Assembly (NCBI GenBank): GCA_036927565.1
Contig: JAYESD010000005.1
Location: forward strand, 92,854,301 to 92,918,300
Reading direction: 5' to 3'
Length of the DNA stretch: 64,000 bases
Source of the DNA: Tuctoria greenei
Taxonomy: Eukaryota > Streptophyta > Magnoliopsida > Poales > Poaceae
Of this stretch, positions 54,754 through 64,000 are shown piece after piece (within the stretch, counting starts at the first letter, position 1; every line of letters begins with the position of its first letter). Under the pieces are notes generated by a model, which was not told where the DNA came from, did not search any database, and saw nothing but the letters and a program-made list of their open reading frames with translations. The position numbers were made by a program, and so were the translations under genes.

Positions 54754-57700
54754 ATGGAGTTGGGTCTCCGCGAGAGTCATTTGAAGACCGAAGGTGACTT
54801 TAAGAAGGTCCGGGCCCTCATGGGATGGTCCCCGGACTTCTTCAACCGTCTGGCCCGCGCCGGAGGAGAGCTCCCGTTCGAGAAGGAGCACGCCGGCGAG
54901 ATGGTGTACTTCTCTTCGTACGCCATGGTGGGGTTGATCCCACCTTTTTCCTCCTTTTTCTTGATGCTGCTAGACATTTATGGTCTGCAGCTATACCACC
55001 TTGGCCCCCACTCCATTCTTCTTGTGTCTATCTTCGTCCACTTCTGTGAAATGTGGGTGGGCATCCCCCCCTGCATTGAACTTTTCCGGACCTTCTTCAC
55101 CGTCCATACCACCGGTAGGAGTAATGAGTACCTTGGCTTCTATTACTTCGTGAAGTGCAAGAAGTGCCCATTCAAGTACCTCCGATCGTTTCCCTCTGCA
55201 AAGTGGGATGATTGGAAGAAGGGCTGGATAGTCATCCGGATGGAGGAGCACGAGAAGCTGGAGCTGCCCGAAGGCCTCCCCAACATCGACACTGCAGTCT
55301 GGAGTGATGCTCCGGTGCTGTCGGATGCCTTCAACCCTGCTCTGACCAGGATCCGCCAGTGCGTGGAGGGAGGATTAACTCCTCAGGCGGTATTTTGCAA
55401 CTTCCTGGTCAACAGGTGGGCACCGCTGAAGAGGAGAGAAAAACTCGCTTGGGCCCTCAACAGCGTGATGGACGACGACCGGGTCGAGATCGGACTGAAG
55501 TCCAACATGACGGGGGCAACCTTGGAGTTACATCTCAAAAAGTTCCAGCACGACATTGACGTTGCGAGAGATGACTTGACCCCGCCATCAGCCTTTCTCC
55601 CTCTGAACGTGGAAGTAGAGTTCAGCAGGGAGCTCTGATGGACGATGCCGGTGCTTGACGACCTTGGTGTCATCGAGAGAAGATCGACCTCCAGGGTGGT
55701 GATCCCTGGGGCTTCCGAAGGTGGTTCCGACCCTGCCCCGAAGCCAAGGATTGAAGTCGTCAGCAAGGGCAAGGAACCGGCGGACGAACCCTTGAGCCGG
55801 AAGAGGAAACTACAGCATGCCGACGGAAGGTCCGTCAGGCCTACAACCTCTGCATAAGCTCCTTCTCCCCAGATGGGGAGGTCTTCTACAACTCCGGTGA
55901 CTGTACCCGCAGCGGCGTCTTCCCGGGGTGCTAGCTCCGGGCATGCGACTCCATCACCAGGGCCAGTTGAGGCCTCTAGGTCCGGAGGTCCTTCCCGGTC
56001 GAGGAGGGCCTCGACTAAGGAAGTGCCCGTGACTACAACGAGTTCTGGGGGGCCTTCCGGAGCTTCCATGCCGGTGGCGGATATGGTCAGCCCAGAACGC
56101 CCGGGAAAGAGGTTCCGCACAAGCTAGTGTGGAAGCCTCCCTAGGTAATATTAAATCTTTACCTCAGACAGTTGTTTTTTTGTAGTAACTATTTTTTAAA
56201 TTTCTTCATCCTTCATCTGCAGCGTTCCCAAGAAGAGGAGTGAGGCTCCACCCTCAGCCACAGCAGCTGAAGTTGTGAGGGTGGAAGCCTCTGCTCTTGT
56301 CCCGGTGCCGCCCCAAGTGGTGGCTGAAGCTGCGGCAGCTCTGGCGCCAACTGTCGTGGTCATGGACCTCGACTCATCCCCCGAGACTCCCGTGGTAGCG
56401 CCGGACCACGGGAGAGAAGATGCGCCAGCGGCACCTGCCCCGGAGGTTGAAGCTCCGGGTTTGGGTGTTGAGATGATGGAAGCTTCGGCCGTTGAGCTGG
56501 AGGAAGCAATAATTCCGGCCCCAGAGCCGAAAATTGTCGAAGCCCCGACGGTTGAGCCGGAGGTAATTGAAGTCCCGGCGTGCGCGCCGGATGTTGAGGA
56601 AGTCCCGGCGGTTGGGCCGAGTACCTCTGAAGCACCAGCCGCAGAGCCGATCGTTGCTGGAGCTCCGGCCGCAGGGCCGGTTGATGTTGAAGACCTTCTG
56701 GCTCCTGAGCCGGTTGCCGTTGAAGCTCCGGCCGCAGGGCCGGCTGTTGTTGAAGATCTTCCGGCGCCTGAGCCGGTCGTTGCGAAGGCATCAGCGCTCG
56801 AGCCCCCAGTAGAGGAGGTGCCCAGGCCGGAGCCAGAAGCAGTTCCTGCTCCAGGAGTGACGACGCCAGAGGTAGCCGCGGCTGAGCCGGAGTGCTCTGA
56901 TGAAGTCGCTGGCCCCCTGCCCGAGGGGACGAATGAAGATCTGGAAGCTGGTCCTTCGGAACCACTTCCGGAGGTCGGAACTTCATCAGCGGGACCCTCC
57001 TTGATGGCGACTGAGGCCATCCTGGAGGATGGCCCTGGTGCCGTGGAGGCTCAGGGGACCACTCTTGTGGAGTGGGACCCAATTTTTGTAACTGAAAACC
57101 CGCTGGAACCAGCGGAGGAGACCCCAGCAGGTCCGGATCCTATCCCGTTGTCATTGTGTATTGACAGCGCCTGCTCCAGTCTGCGTCAAGTTTAGCTGGC
57201 ATTCTTCCACGGCAGCAAGGCTCTTGAAGAGGAGCGCCAAACCCTTAGGAGGTGGCGTAATTGGCTCTACTTCAAGACCAAGCTGGTGCAGTCAAGGCTG
57301 GCAGATGACAAAGAATGGATCAAGCAGGAGAAGGTCCGCCTGGAGTACCGGGGCAAGTTATTGGATGACAGGGAGAGCTTGACTCGCGCCCTCGACGCTC
57401 AATCCTGGGCCATTTATGAGCAGACCAAAGCAGCTAATAGTGCGGCTGGTGAACGCCAAGAAAGGCTTGAGGCCATTACCACTACTCTCATCAAGCGCTG
57501 GGAGGCACTTGAGGAGAGGGAGAAAAGGCTCGAAGATGAAGAGCAGAAACTCCTAGAGCTGTGGGATGACATCTTGAGGAGGGAGGAGGAGCTCACCGAA
57601 AAGGTGGCTCTGGCTGACAAGGGCCTCGAAGATCGCACCAAGAAATTGGAAGAGTGCTGCGCTGAGGAGGAGGAGAAGGCCTGGGTGCGAGGGCAGGAAC

Positions 57701-58299
57701 TCTACGAGCAAGAGTGTGCCATCGCTGCCAGGGAGAAGAAAGTAAGGGGCAGGGAGAAGGACCTGGTTGACTGCCAGAACAAGATCTACCTCTGGGAGGA
57801 GGAGCTCGGAAAACTCGAGAAGCGAGTTGCTGAAAAGATTCAGCAAAACACCAAAGAAGTTGAGCGCCTCGCACGCGAGAATTCTGAACTGATGGCGGCC
57901 AAAAGATCCTTGGAAGAACTGAAGGGCTTGAGGGCTGCGGACTCCCTACAGGTTTGGGAGTTCCTGGGCAAGGCCAATGATGCGCTGACACCGATGGGCT
58001 TCAGTCCCGTGCGTCTGGATGATCCGGAGTCAGAGCCGGACCTGGCGTTGCAAGCACTGAGCTCGGCGGGTAGCAAACTCTCCAAGGTGGGCGACGTCAT
58101 CGCGGACCAGTTGGAGGTTGAGGGGCAATCCCTGGCGAAGAACATCGCAGAGTATGTGCTAACGTGCTACACCAGCCAGAATCCCCAATTCCCTCTGGAC
58201 CCGGTGCTTGAAGGTCCCGTCAAAGGAGAAGGTGAAGCCGCCCGAGCCAATGTGTTAGAGGTTGCTCAGAAGGTCACCCAGTTCTTCCATAGGATCTAG
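54754..58299 (+). pseudogene. Antisense two-exon gene of element D, four nonsense codons
   Basis: Exon 1 is 54754-56144 and exon 2 is 56223-58299, with donor CTAG|GTAATA and acceptor CATCTGCAG|C. The ATG begins MELGLRESHLKTEGDFKKVR. Exon 1 carries GWSPDFFNRLARAGGELPFE, EYLGFYYFVKCKKCPFKYLR and AVFCNFLVNRWAPLKRREKL. Exon 2 starts VPKKRSEAPP, then EAPAAGP/APEPV repeats and a coiled coil (LEEREKRLEDEEQKLLELWD). In-frame stops are at 55636, 55855, 56125 and 57193; apart from these the whole frame is conserved with A. It converges on D pol. Function is unknown; lengths of both exons match A within a few percent. Confidence 0.78.
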
Positions 58300-59611
58300 G
58301 ACCATCTCCGTAGCTCCCACTTGTATTCTCTCTTTTTCTTCCTCAATTTTGTAATCCCTTGTCTCCAGATGAATGAAATACCCAAGTTTTTGTGAATTTC
58401 ACTTTTTGTCTTCAACACTTTTGTCTTCACTTGGCCCCCTGGTAGATGTACACAATTTGATTGTGAACATGTACCAAGAGGATATTGTGTTTTGTTGAAG
58501 ACTCATTTGCTTCGAACTTGTAGAGTGTAGGTCCGAAGTCTTCGATAGTGAAGGCCCCCTGAGGTTGTCGGAGCTTAGAAGCTCCGACATTGTCTATCGT
58601 CGGAGCCTAGTAGCTCCGGGAATAGTCCCTATCAACGCGTAGAGCATCGATAGTTAGCCCTCCGGGGTGTCGGAGCTAGTAGCTCCGGCAGTGACCTTTG
58701 CCAACACGTAGTTCATCGGCAGCAGACTCCGTTTGTGGGGTCTTCTCACCATCTTTTATTTAGCGTCGACGGCTGGCCCCCCTAGCTTTACCGGAGCTTG
58801 GTTGCTCCGGTGATGCTCGTTTTCAATGTTTAACATCAATTACAAGCCACCTAAGGGGATTTGGAGCTTCGTTAGCTCTGGCTTTTTTCCATCAACGTGG
58901 ATTCTTTATTTTTCCTGCACACTGAAGCCAAGAAAAATAGTGAAATTCGCTCCTTGCCTATAACTTCGTCGTGACTTACAATTCTCAAGAAAATTTTAGG
59001 TCAAATGTGATTCTGAATACAACCGAATGCGTGGTCTTTTCTTCCAGATCCAATTGTACTTGGACCCGCCTTACTTCGGCCTGCCGGGGTGTAGGTAGAG
59101 TGGCGTACTTAGGGTGCTTGACCAAGCTAAGTCGATAGCACACTCCGACCCTAGGTTGGCTTGGCGGCATTCAGGCGAGTGGGCCATGAACAATATTTGA
59201 ATCCAAAAGAATCGACAATACAGCTCGAATTGTATATGAACCAGTCGAACTAAAATTTCTTAAGATTGCACGTCTTTGTTATAGACAAGAAAGAGAAAAA
59301 TAAAAAATGTTGAGCTTGTACAAAATAAATGCACGTGGAGTCTGTTTCACATGAAGATGTCTTTCATTATAGGTCCGGGGTACAGGGGAAACGAGTACAC
59401 TCTTAGGGTACGGAACCAGGCTAAGCGTGTTTAATTTCTCGTTTGACCCAGGGTAGCTAGCCACACTTTTAGTCCTGAGACTGCGACAAGTGTTGCATGA
59501 ACTTTGCGGACCTTTCGGGAAAGGTCCGGCTGTTCTCCCGGAGGAACTACCCAACTCTGTACAATGACTCTATAACATACACCTCAAGTTACTACAGACT
59601 CACCTCCGTGA
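58300..59611. other. Convergent spacer of element D with hairpin repeats
   Basis: Between about 58560 and 58830 four or five units contain CGGAGCTT..AAGCTCCG or CGGAGCTAGTAGCTCCG-like inverted repeats. A GGACC/GGTCC dyad is at about 59509-59530. The block GGACCTATAATGAAAGA is found on the minus strand near 59360. It corresponds to 37776-38976 of A. No gene is seen. Confidence 0.7.
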
Positions 59612-60720
59612 TATTAAGTGTAGAACTTACGGAGGTGCTCAATGTTCCAAGGATTTGGGAGAGGTGTCCCATCCTTGGTAGCCAAGCGAACGCTTCCGGG
59701 ACGGGATACTTTAATCACTCGGAAGGGTCCCTCCCAACTGGAGGAGAGTTTGTTTAACCCTTCTCTAGATTGTATTCTTCATAGCACCAGATCGCCTTCC
59801 TCGAGCTGTCGGTTGTGTACATGCCGCTGATGATAGCGCCGAAGGGCTTGGCGGTATCGGGCATTCCGAACAGCTTCTTGGCACCTTCCCTCCTCAAGGA
59901 GGTCTAGGTCTTCACGCCGGAGCTGGTCCTGCGTGGCTTCATCGAAGGTCCGGACCTGGAGTGACCCCAAGGTGATTTCCGGAGGAAGGATTGCTTCAGC
60001 TCCATACACCAGGAAGAAGGGTGTCTCTCCAGTTGACCGGTTTGGAGTTGTCCTGTTGGCCCATAAAGTGGGCGGAAGCTCTTCAATCCAGTTGGCTCCA
60101 TGTTTTTTCAAGCGCTCATAGGTGCGCATTTTGAGTCCTTTAAGGATTTCAGCATTTGCTCTCTGGGCTTGGCCATTGCTTGCTGGGTGAGCTACGGAGG
60201 CGTAGCAAACTTGAATGTCGAGGTCTTCGCAATATCCTTGAAATGCAGAGCTTATGAATTGGGTCCCATTATCAGTGATGATTTTGTTTGGGACTCCAAA
60301 TCTGCATACAATGGACTGCAAAAAGTTGATAGCAGATTGCTTGTTGATTGTCACAACTGGAGTTGCTTCCGGCCACTTGGTGAACTTGTCAATGGCAACG
60401 TACAGGAACTTGTAACCTCCGACGGCTCTTGGGAAAGGTCCCAAGATGTCCATCCCCCACACAGCGAAGGGCCATGTAGGAGGTATCATTTGTAGGGGTT
60501 GAGCCGGTGTGTGAATTTGCTTTGCATGAAATTGACATGCTTCGCATTTCTTCACCAGCTCAGTTGCATCCTGGAGTGTTGTAGGCCAGTAGAAGCCATG
60601 CCAAAAGGCTTTACCAACTAGCGTGCGAGAAGACGCGTGGCTCCCACACTCGCCTCCATGGATTTCTGCGAGGAGCTCGCAACCTTCTTCCCTTGTGATT
60701 CACCGCATTAGGATGCCATT
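59612..60720 (-). pseudogene. Element D integrase, catalytic Glu replaced by Gln
   Basis: The frame holds the HGGECGSH ... KKCEACQFH zinc finger, WGMDILGPFPRAVGGYKFLY (Asp 1), IITDNGTQFISSAFQGY (Asp 2), then SNGQAQRANAEILKGLK, where the equivalent of A and B is GQAERAN. The third acidic residue of the D,D(35)E triad is thus Gln (CAG instead of GAG). The C-terminal part has RSTGETPFFLVYGAEAILPP and HNRQLEEGDLVL. A TGA at about 60700 (Cys codon) and a TGA at 59779 interrupt it; the tail continues to PLPNPWNIEHLRKFYT before TAA near 59612. Confidence 0.87.
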
Positions 60721-61731
60721 GGCACCGCGCCGGTAGAGATCCCCTTCTACCAACGTGTATCTTTTAGCCAATCTGACTACCCGGTCAGCGGATACATCAT
60801 CGTCAGGAAGGATGTTGTCTTTCAAGTAGTTTCGGATCTCCGAGATCCATGCATCAGAACTAACTTGAGCATTTGAGTCTTGCGTGCTGGGTTGCTCGGA
60901 GCTTCCGGCAGCACCTACGACCCTTGATGGCTGCCATGGTAACAGGGCTATCGGGACCGTCAGCTTCGGGATGCTGATCTCGCCCCCTTCGCTCAGTTCG
61001 GCAGGTTGAGCTGTGGGTTTTGACAACCCCCGAACAAAAATTCCGTCAGGAGCCGGAGCTCCGGTTGACGCTTTCGTCGAGAGTTCATCGGCTTCAGCGT
61101 TGTGGGCACGCTGGACATGGTGGAGATCTAGGACTTCGAAGTCCTTCTGAAGCCTCTGGACTTCAAGGAGGTAAGCAGCTAGTTGGAGATTGTTGCAGGA
61201 GCATTCACCCTTCACTTGCTTAATGATGAGCTGTGAATCTCCCTTGACCAACGGTTGCTTGACACCGTATGACAGTGCCACCCTTAGTCCGTAAATGAGT
61301 GCTTCATATTCCGCCATGTTGTTGGTCGCCTTGAAGTCAAGGTGTACCATGTATTTTACCTTCTCTCCGATTGGTGCGAGGAGAAGAATTCCAGCTCCAG
61401 CCCCCTGCTTTTGCATGGAGCCGTCGAAGTAGAGGGTCCAGTGAGGCTCGGTGAAGACCGAAGCCTTGTGTTCTGGCTTCTGCTCACTGGGGCCCCCAGG
61501 GTTTGATGGAGAGGGAGTCCATTCCGCCATGAAGTCTACCAATGCTTGACTCTTGATTGCTTGCCTTGAAATGAATTCGAGATCGAATTCGGCCAATTCC
61601 GCTACCCACTTTGTAATATTCCCAGTTGAGTTGGGATTATGCAAGATTGCTCGAAGTGGGTAAGAAGTCACCACTGAGATCATGTGAACTTGGAAATAAT
61701 GGCGAAGCTTCCTGGAGGCAATAAGAATTGC
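60721..61731 (-). pseudogene. Element D second RNase H (archaeal-type) and connection
   Basis: The intact stretch 61683-60721 reads GNITKWVAELAEFDLEFISR, then HWTLYFDGSMQKQGAGAGIL (first Asp), NNMAEYEALIYGLRVALSYG (Glu) and VKGDSQLIIKQVKG (Asp), and NAEADELSTKAS near its end. A second RNase H between the RT-linked one and integrase is a hallmark of the Tat lineage. It would remove RNA primers or template. It is joined upstream to RT through a TAA at 61732. Confidence 0.85.
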
Positions 61732-63117
61732 TTAGAGCAGCTTTTGCACCTCTAGGTATCGAGTCTTGGCGTCATGAAGTACTTCACTAATGAAGTACAC
61801 TGGGCGCTGGATGGTCCGGACCCTCCCAGAGGGTCTCGGAGCTTCCTCTTCATTGATCCGGATCCTCCCGGAGGGGTCCAGATTTTCTTTGGGGACTTCC
61901 GGGTCCTTGCTGGAGGAACCCGGAGCTTCTTCAGAAGCGACCTGGACCCTCCCGGAGGGGTCTGGGTCTTCTGAAGTAACTTCTTGTGGATTCAAGTCTG
62001 GGAGCTGGGACCCAGACTCGCTTTCAGGAACCTCCAGACCCTCCTGAAGGGGTCTGGACTCCTGAGTATGGGATGGTTCTGGTCTCTCCGCAACCAGGAC
62101 CATACTGACGACTTCGTCAGTGGCTGAAATGTAAAGCAGCAAAGGCTCACCAGGGTTCAGAGCTACCAGAATTGGTAGGGTGGTGAGGAGCTGTTTTAGC
62201 TCTTGGAACGCCTTTTCTGCTTCTTCAAACCATTGGAATGGTCCGGACTTCCTTAATAACTTGAAGAAGGGGAGTGCCCGTTCCGCCAGTCTTGAAATGA
62301 ACCGGCGGAGGGCTGCTAGACATCTAGTTAGCTTTTGGACATCTTTGATGCGGGCTGGTGGCCGCATGTCTTCAATGGCTTTGATCTTCGCCGGATTAGC
62401 TTCTATGCCCCAGTGACTTACTAGGAAACCAAGAAGTTTTCCGGAGCTAACCCCGAAGACACACTTGTCTGGATTTAGCTTTGTGCGGGTGACCCGCAGC
62501 TTGTCGAAGACAGCCTGCAAGGTGTCAAGGAGTGACTCCTTGTTCTTGACCTTGACCACGATGTCGTCGACGTACACTTCCACTATGTCTCTAATGAGTT
62601 CTTCAAAGGTTTTGTACATAGCTCGTACAAAGGTTGAAGCTGCATTCTTGAGACCAAATGGCATGGCTGTATAACAGTACAATCCATCTACTGTGATGAA
62701 AGAGGTATGCTCTTCATCTTCCCTTGACATTCTAATTTGATGATACCCAGAATATGCATCTAGGAGACACAATAATTCACACCCGGAGGTGGAATCCACT
62801 ATCTGATCTATTCTAGGTAATGGGAATGGATCTTTTGGACATGCCTTATTTAGTGTTGTGTACTCGATACACATCCGAAGCTTCCCGCCGGCCTTGGGCA
62901 CAACGACTGGGTTTGCCAGCCATTTTGGATGGAAGACTTCTCGGATGAATCTTGCTTCGAGCAACTTCTTCACTTCTTGTCGAATGAAGTTCTGTCGCTC
63001 TACGGATTGCTTCCGAGGCTTCTGATGCATAGGCCGGGCGTTGGGGTAGATCTTCAGATTGTGCTCAATCACTTCCCTGGGGATCCCAGGCATTTGTGAC
63101 GGTTGCCAGGCAAACAC
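61732..63117 (-). pseudogene. Element D reverse transcriptase and first RNase H with inserted repeats
   Basis: The 461-codon frame is open: SQMPGIPREVIEHNLKIYPN, VVVPKAGGKLRMCIEYTTLN, DAYSGYHQIRMSREDEEHTS, MPFGLKNAASTFVRAMY, VEVYVDDIVVKVKNKESLLD (YVDD), KLLRKSGPFQWFEEAEKAF and LLLYISATDEVVSMVLVAER. A roughly 85-residue acidic insert with DPSGRVQVASEEAPG and DPSGRIRINEEEAP then precedes VQRPVYFISEVL-type RNase H sequence. At the start a TAG (63157) separates it from the protease region. Note CIEY for the usual CIDY. The TAA at 61732 replaces the Tyr of KLLYAVL. Best-preserved RT of the window. Confidence 0.9.
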
Positions 63118-64000
63118 GTCAACATTAGCCCAGAGGAAAGCGATGAGCGCGAGTTCCTATTTGTCGTTCAATCCCCCCGATATACGGGTGGTCTGAGCGG
63201 CATCGGAACCGATTTGGACGACTTTGACAGGAATGTCGGTGTCGCTGCTTGGCTGCACACGAGGTGCAGAAGTCGAGCCTCGCTGACGAATGCTCGGGGG
63301 TTTTGGAGCTTGCTCCTGCCTGGAGTCCTCCTCTTGCGCCGTAGTAAGCGCATGGAGTTCTTCCAGAGCAGTTACTCCGGCAGTACGATCTTCGCGGATC
63401 TGGAGAACGCCTACTGGTGTTGGCATCTTTAACACCAGGTAACCATAATGAGCAGCTGCCATGAATTTGTACAAGGCAGGCCTACCCAAGATGGCATTGA
63501 AGGGTAAGTTGATTTGAGCAACGTCAAAGACCAACTTCTTTGTGCGATACTTCTCCCGGGTCCCGAAGGTAACGAGGAGGGTAATAGCTCCGAGTGGGGT
63601 AATGGCTCCCGGACCTACTCCAGAGAAAGGTCGGGAGGGGTGGAGATCCGAAGGTCAGAGCTGAAGCTTGGTAAAAGCTTCGAAGCTTATGAGGTTGATC
63701 CCCGAACCTCCATCTACCATGATCGTGTGGAGCTGGATGTTATTGATGGTAGGAGATACCATCAAAGGTAGCTGACCTGCTCCAACCATGCTTCGAGGGC
63801 AGTCCGAAGCATCAAAAGTGATGGTTGTGTCCATCCACTTCCGATGAGGCTCCGCCCTGGCTGTAGGAGCTACAGTAGCCATGTCCCGACGCATAGTCTT
63901 AATGACGCGGCGGGAGGTGATGTCCCATGATCCACCAAAAATGGTGTTCATGGTCTTTCGACGCTCGTTGTCAGAGACGTCGGAATCATCGTCGACGGAG
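63118..64000 (-). pseudogene. Element D protease region and linker, running off the window
   Basis: In the same frame as RT: NTIFGGSWDITSRRVIKTMR, HRKWMDTTITFDASDCPRSM, VDGGSGINLISFEAFTKLQL (aspartic protease D-G-G-S), a TGA at 63655, LVFDVAQINLPFNAILGRPA, LYKFMAAAHYGYLVLKMPTP, then a Gln/Ser-rich linker and DIPVKVVQIGSDAAQTTRIS. It ends at the TAG at 63157-63159 before ELALIAFLWANVDVFAWQPS. Protease would process gag-pol. The stretch 63101-63906 is what element A lacks. Confidence 0.85.

Larger units (their letters stand above)
53373..64000 (-). mobile_element. Tat-type element D, 3' LTR to protease, continuing past the window
   Basis: The order on the minus strand is protease (64000-63118), RT (63117-61732), RNase H (61731-60721), integrase (to 59612), spacer, the plus-strand antisense gene (54754-58299), purine tract (54221-54240) and LTR (54220-53373). 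The 5' LTR and gag lie beyond 64000. Pol stays in one frame with a handful of stops. Left flank is element B. Confidence 0.92.

Noticed and set aside
56196..57020. A 274-codon Ala/Ser/Thr/Gly-rich open frame on the minus strand
   Set aside because: It is the same repeat shadow in element D; the plus-strand frame is conserved with A and has the splice sites.

Overview
This window is repeat-rich nuclear DNA from a flowering plant. It is most likely a grass, because the elements present (Tat-lineage Ty3/gypsy elements with an antisense extra gene, CACTA elements ending in CACTACAAGAA with GCGACGG subterminal repeats, and 2.7-2.8 kb LTRs that begin TGTAACACCC) are typical of grass genomes. I cannot name the species. 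I found no intact host gene. Almost everything is nested transposable elements, plus a few captured or decayed host gene pieces: purine permease, TIP aquaporin and a SIN3-like PAH domain.

Layout. 1-1306: degenerate transposon-protein ORF (O). 1307-2945: 3' end of a Tat element (N) with its LTR. 2946-9688: minus-strand CACTA relic (J) with a TNP2 transposase pseudogene, purine permease pieces, an aquaporin piece and a CACTA terminus; a 2.84 kb solo LTR (F1, 5755-8593) interrupts it. 9689-20940: minus-strand Tat element E, split by solo LTR H (10676-11543, target duplication CCATC) and solo LTR F2 (11642-18067, target duplication GGACC); F2 itself contains CACTA element K (about 12936-16630). 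20941-23610: CACTA relic L. 23611-26399: unassigned. 26400-26769: PAH-domain gene fragment. 27152-49500: minus-strand L1-type LINE (Q), split by solo LTR F3 (30129-47876), which is split in turn by Tat element A (31604-43912, target duplication GAAAC). A 2.69 kb tandem duplication follows A, and a local duplication/inversion lies at 28481-30712. 50150-53372: deleted Tat element B. 53373-64000: minus-strand Tat element D, running off the right edge.

How the parts work. The Tat elements A, B, D, E, H and N share one plan: LTR, primer site, gag, protease, RT with RNase H, second RNase H, integrase, then a convergent antisense gene of two exons that starts next to the 3' LTR. That gene encodes a gypsy-type transposon domain (PF04195-like), a Pro/Glu/Ala repeat region and a long coiled coil. 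In A the antisense gene has one nonsense codon while gag-pol is wrecked. In D pol keeps a single frame with few stops while the antisense gene has four, and the integrase catalytic Glu is replaced by Gln.

The most interesting signals are small DNA architectures repeated across copies: five G-box-like sites at 54-56 bp spacing in each examined LTR; a TATA box held in the loop of a dyad whose arms covary between copies; GGACC/GGTCC dyads that encode a repeated peptide inserted in RNase H; AGCTCC hairpins between the convergent genes; and a cluster of about twelve 12-bp dyads in solo LTR F1. All calls come from reading the sequence and recognising motifs; no database search was run.
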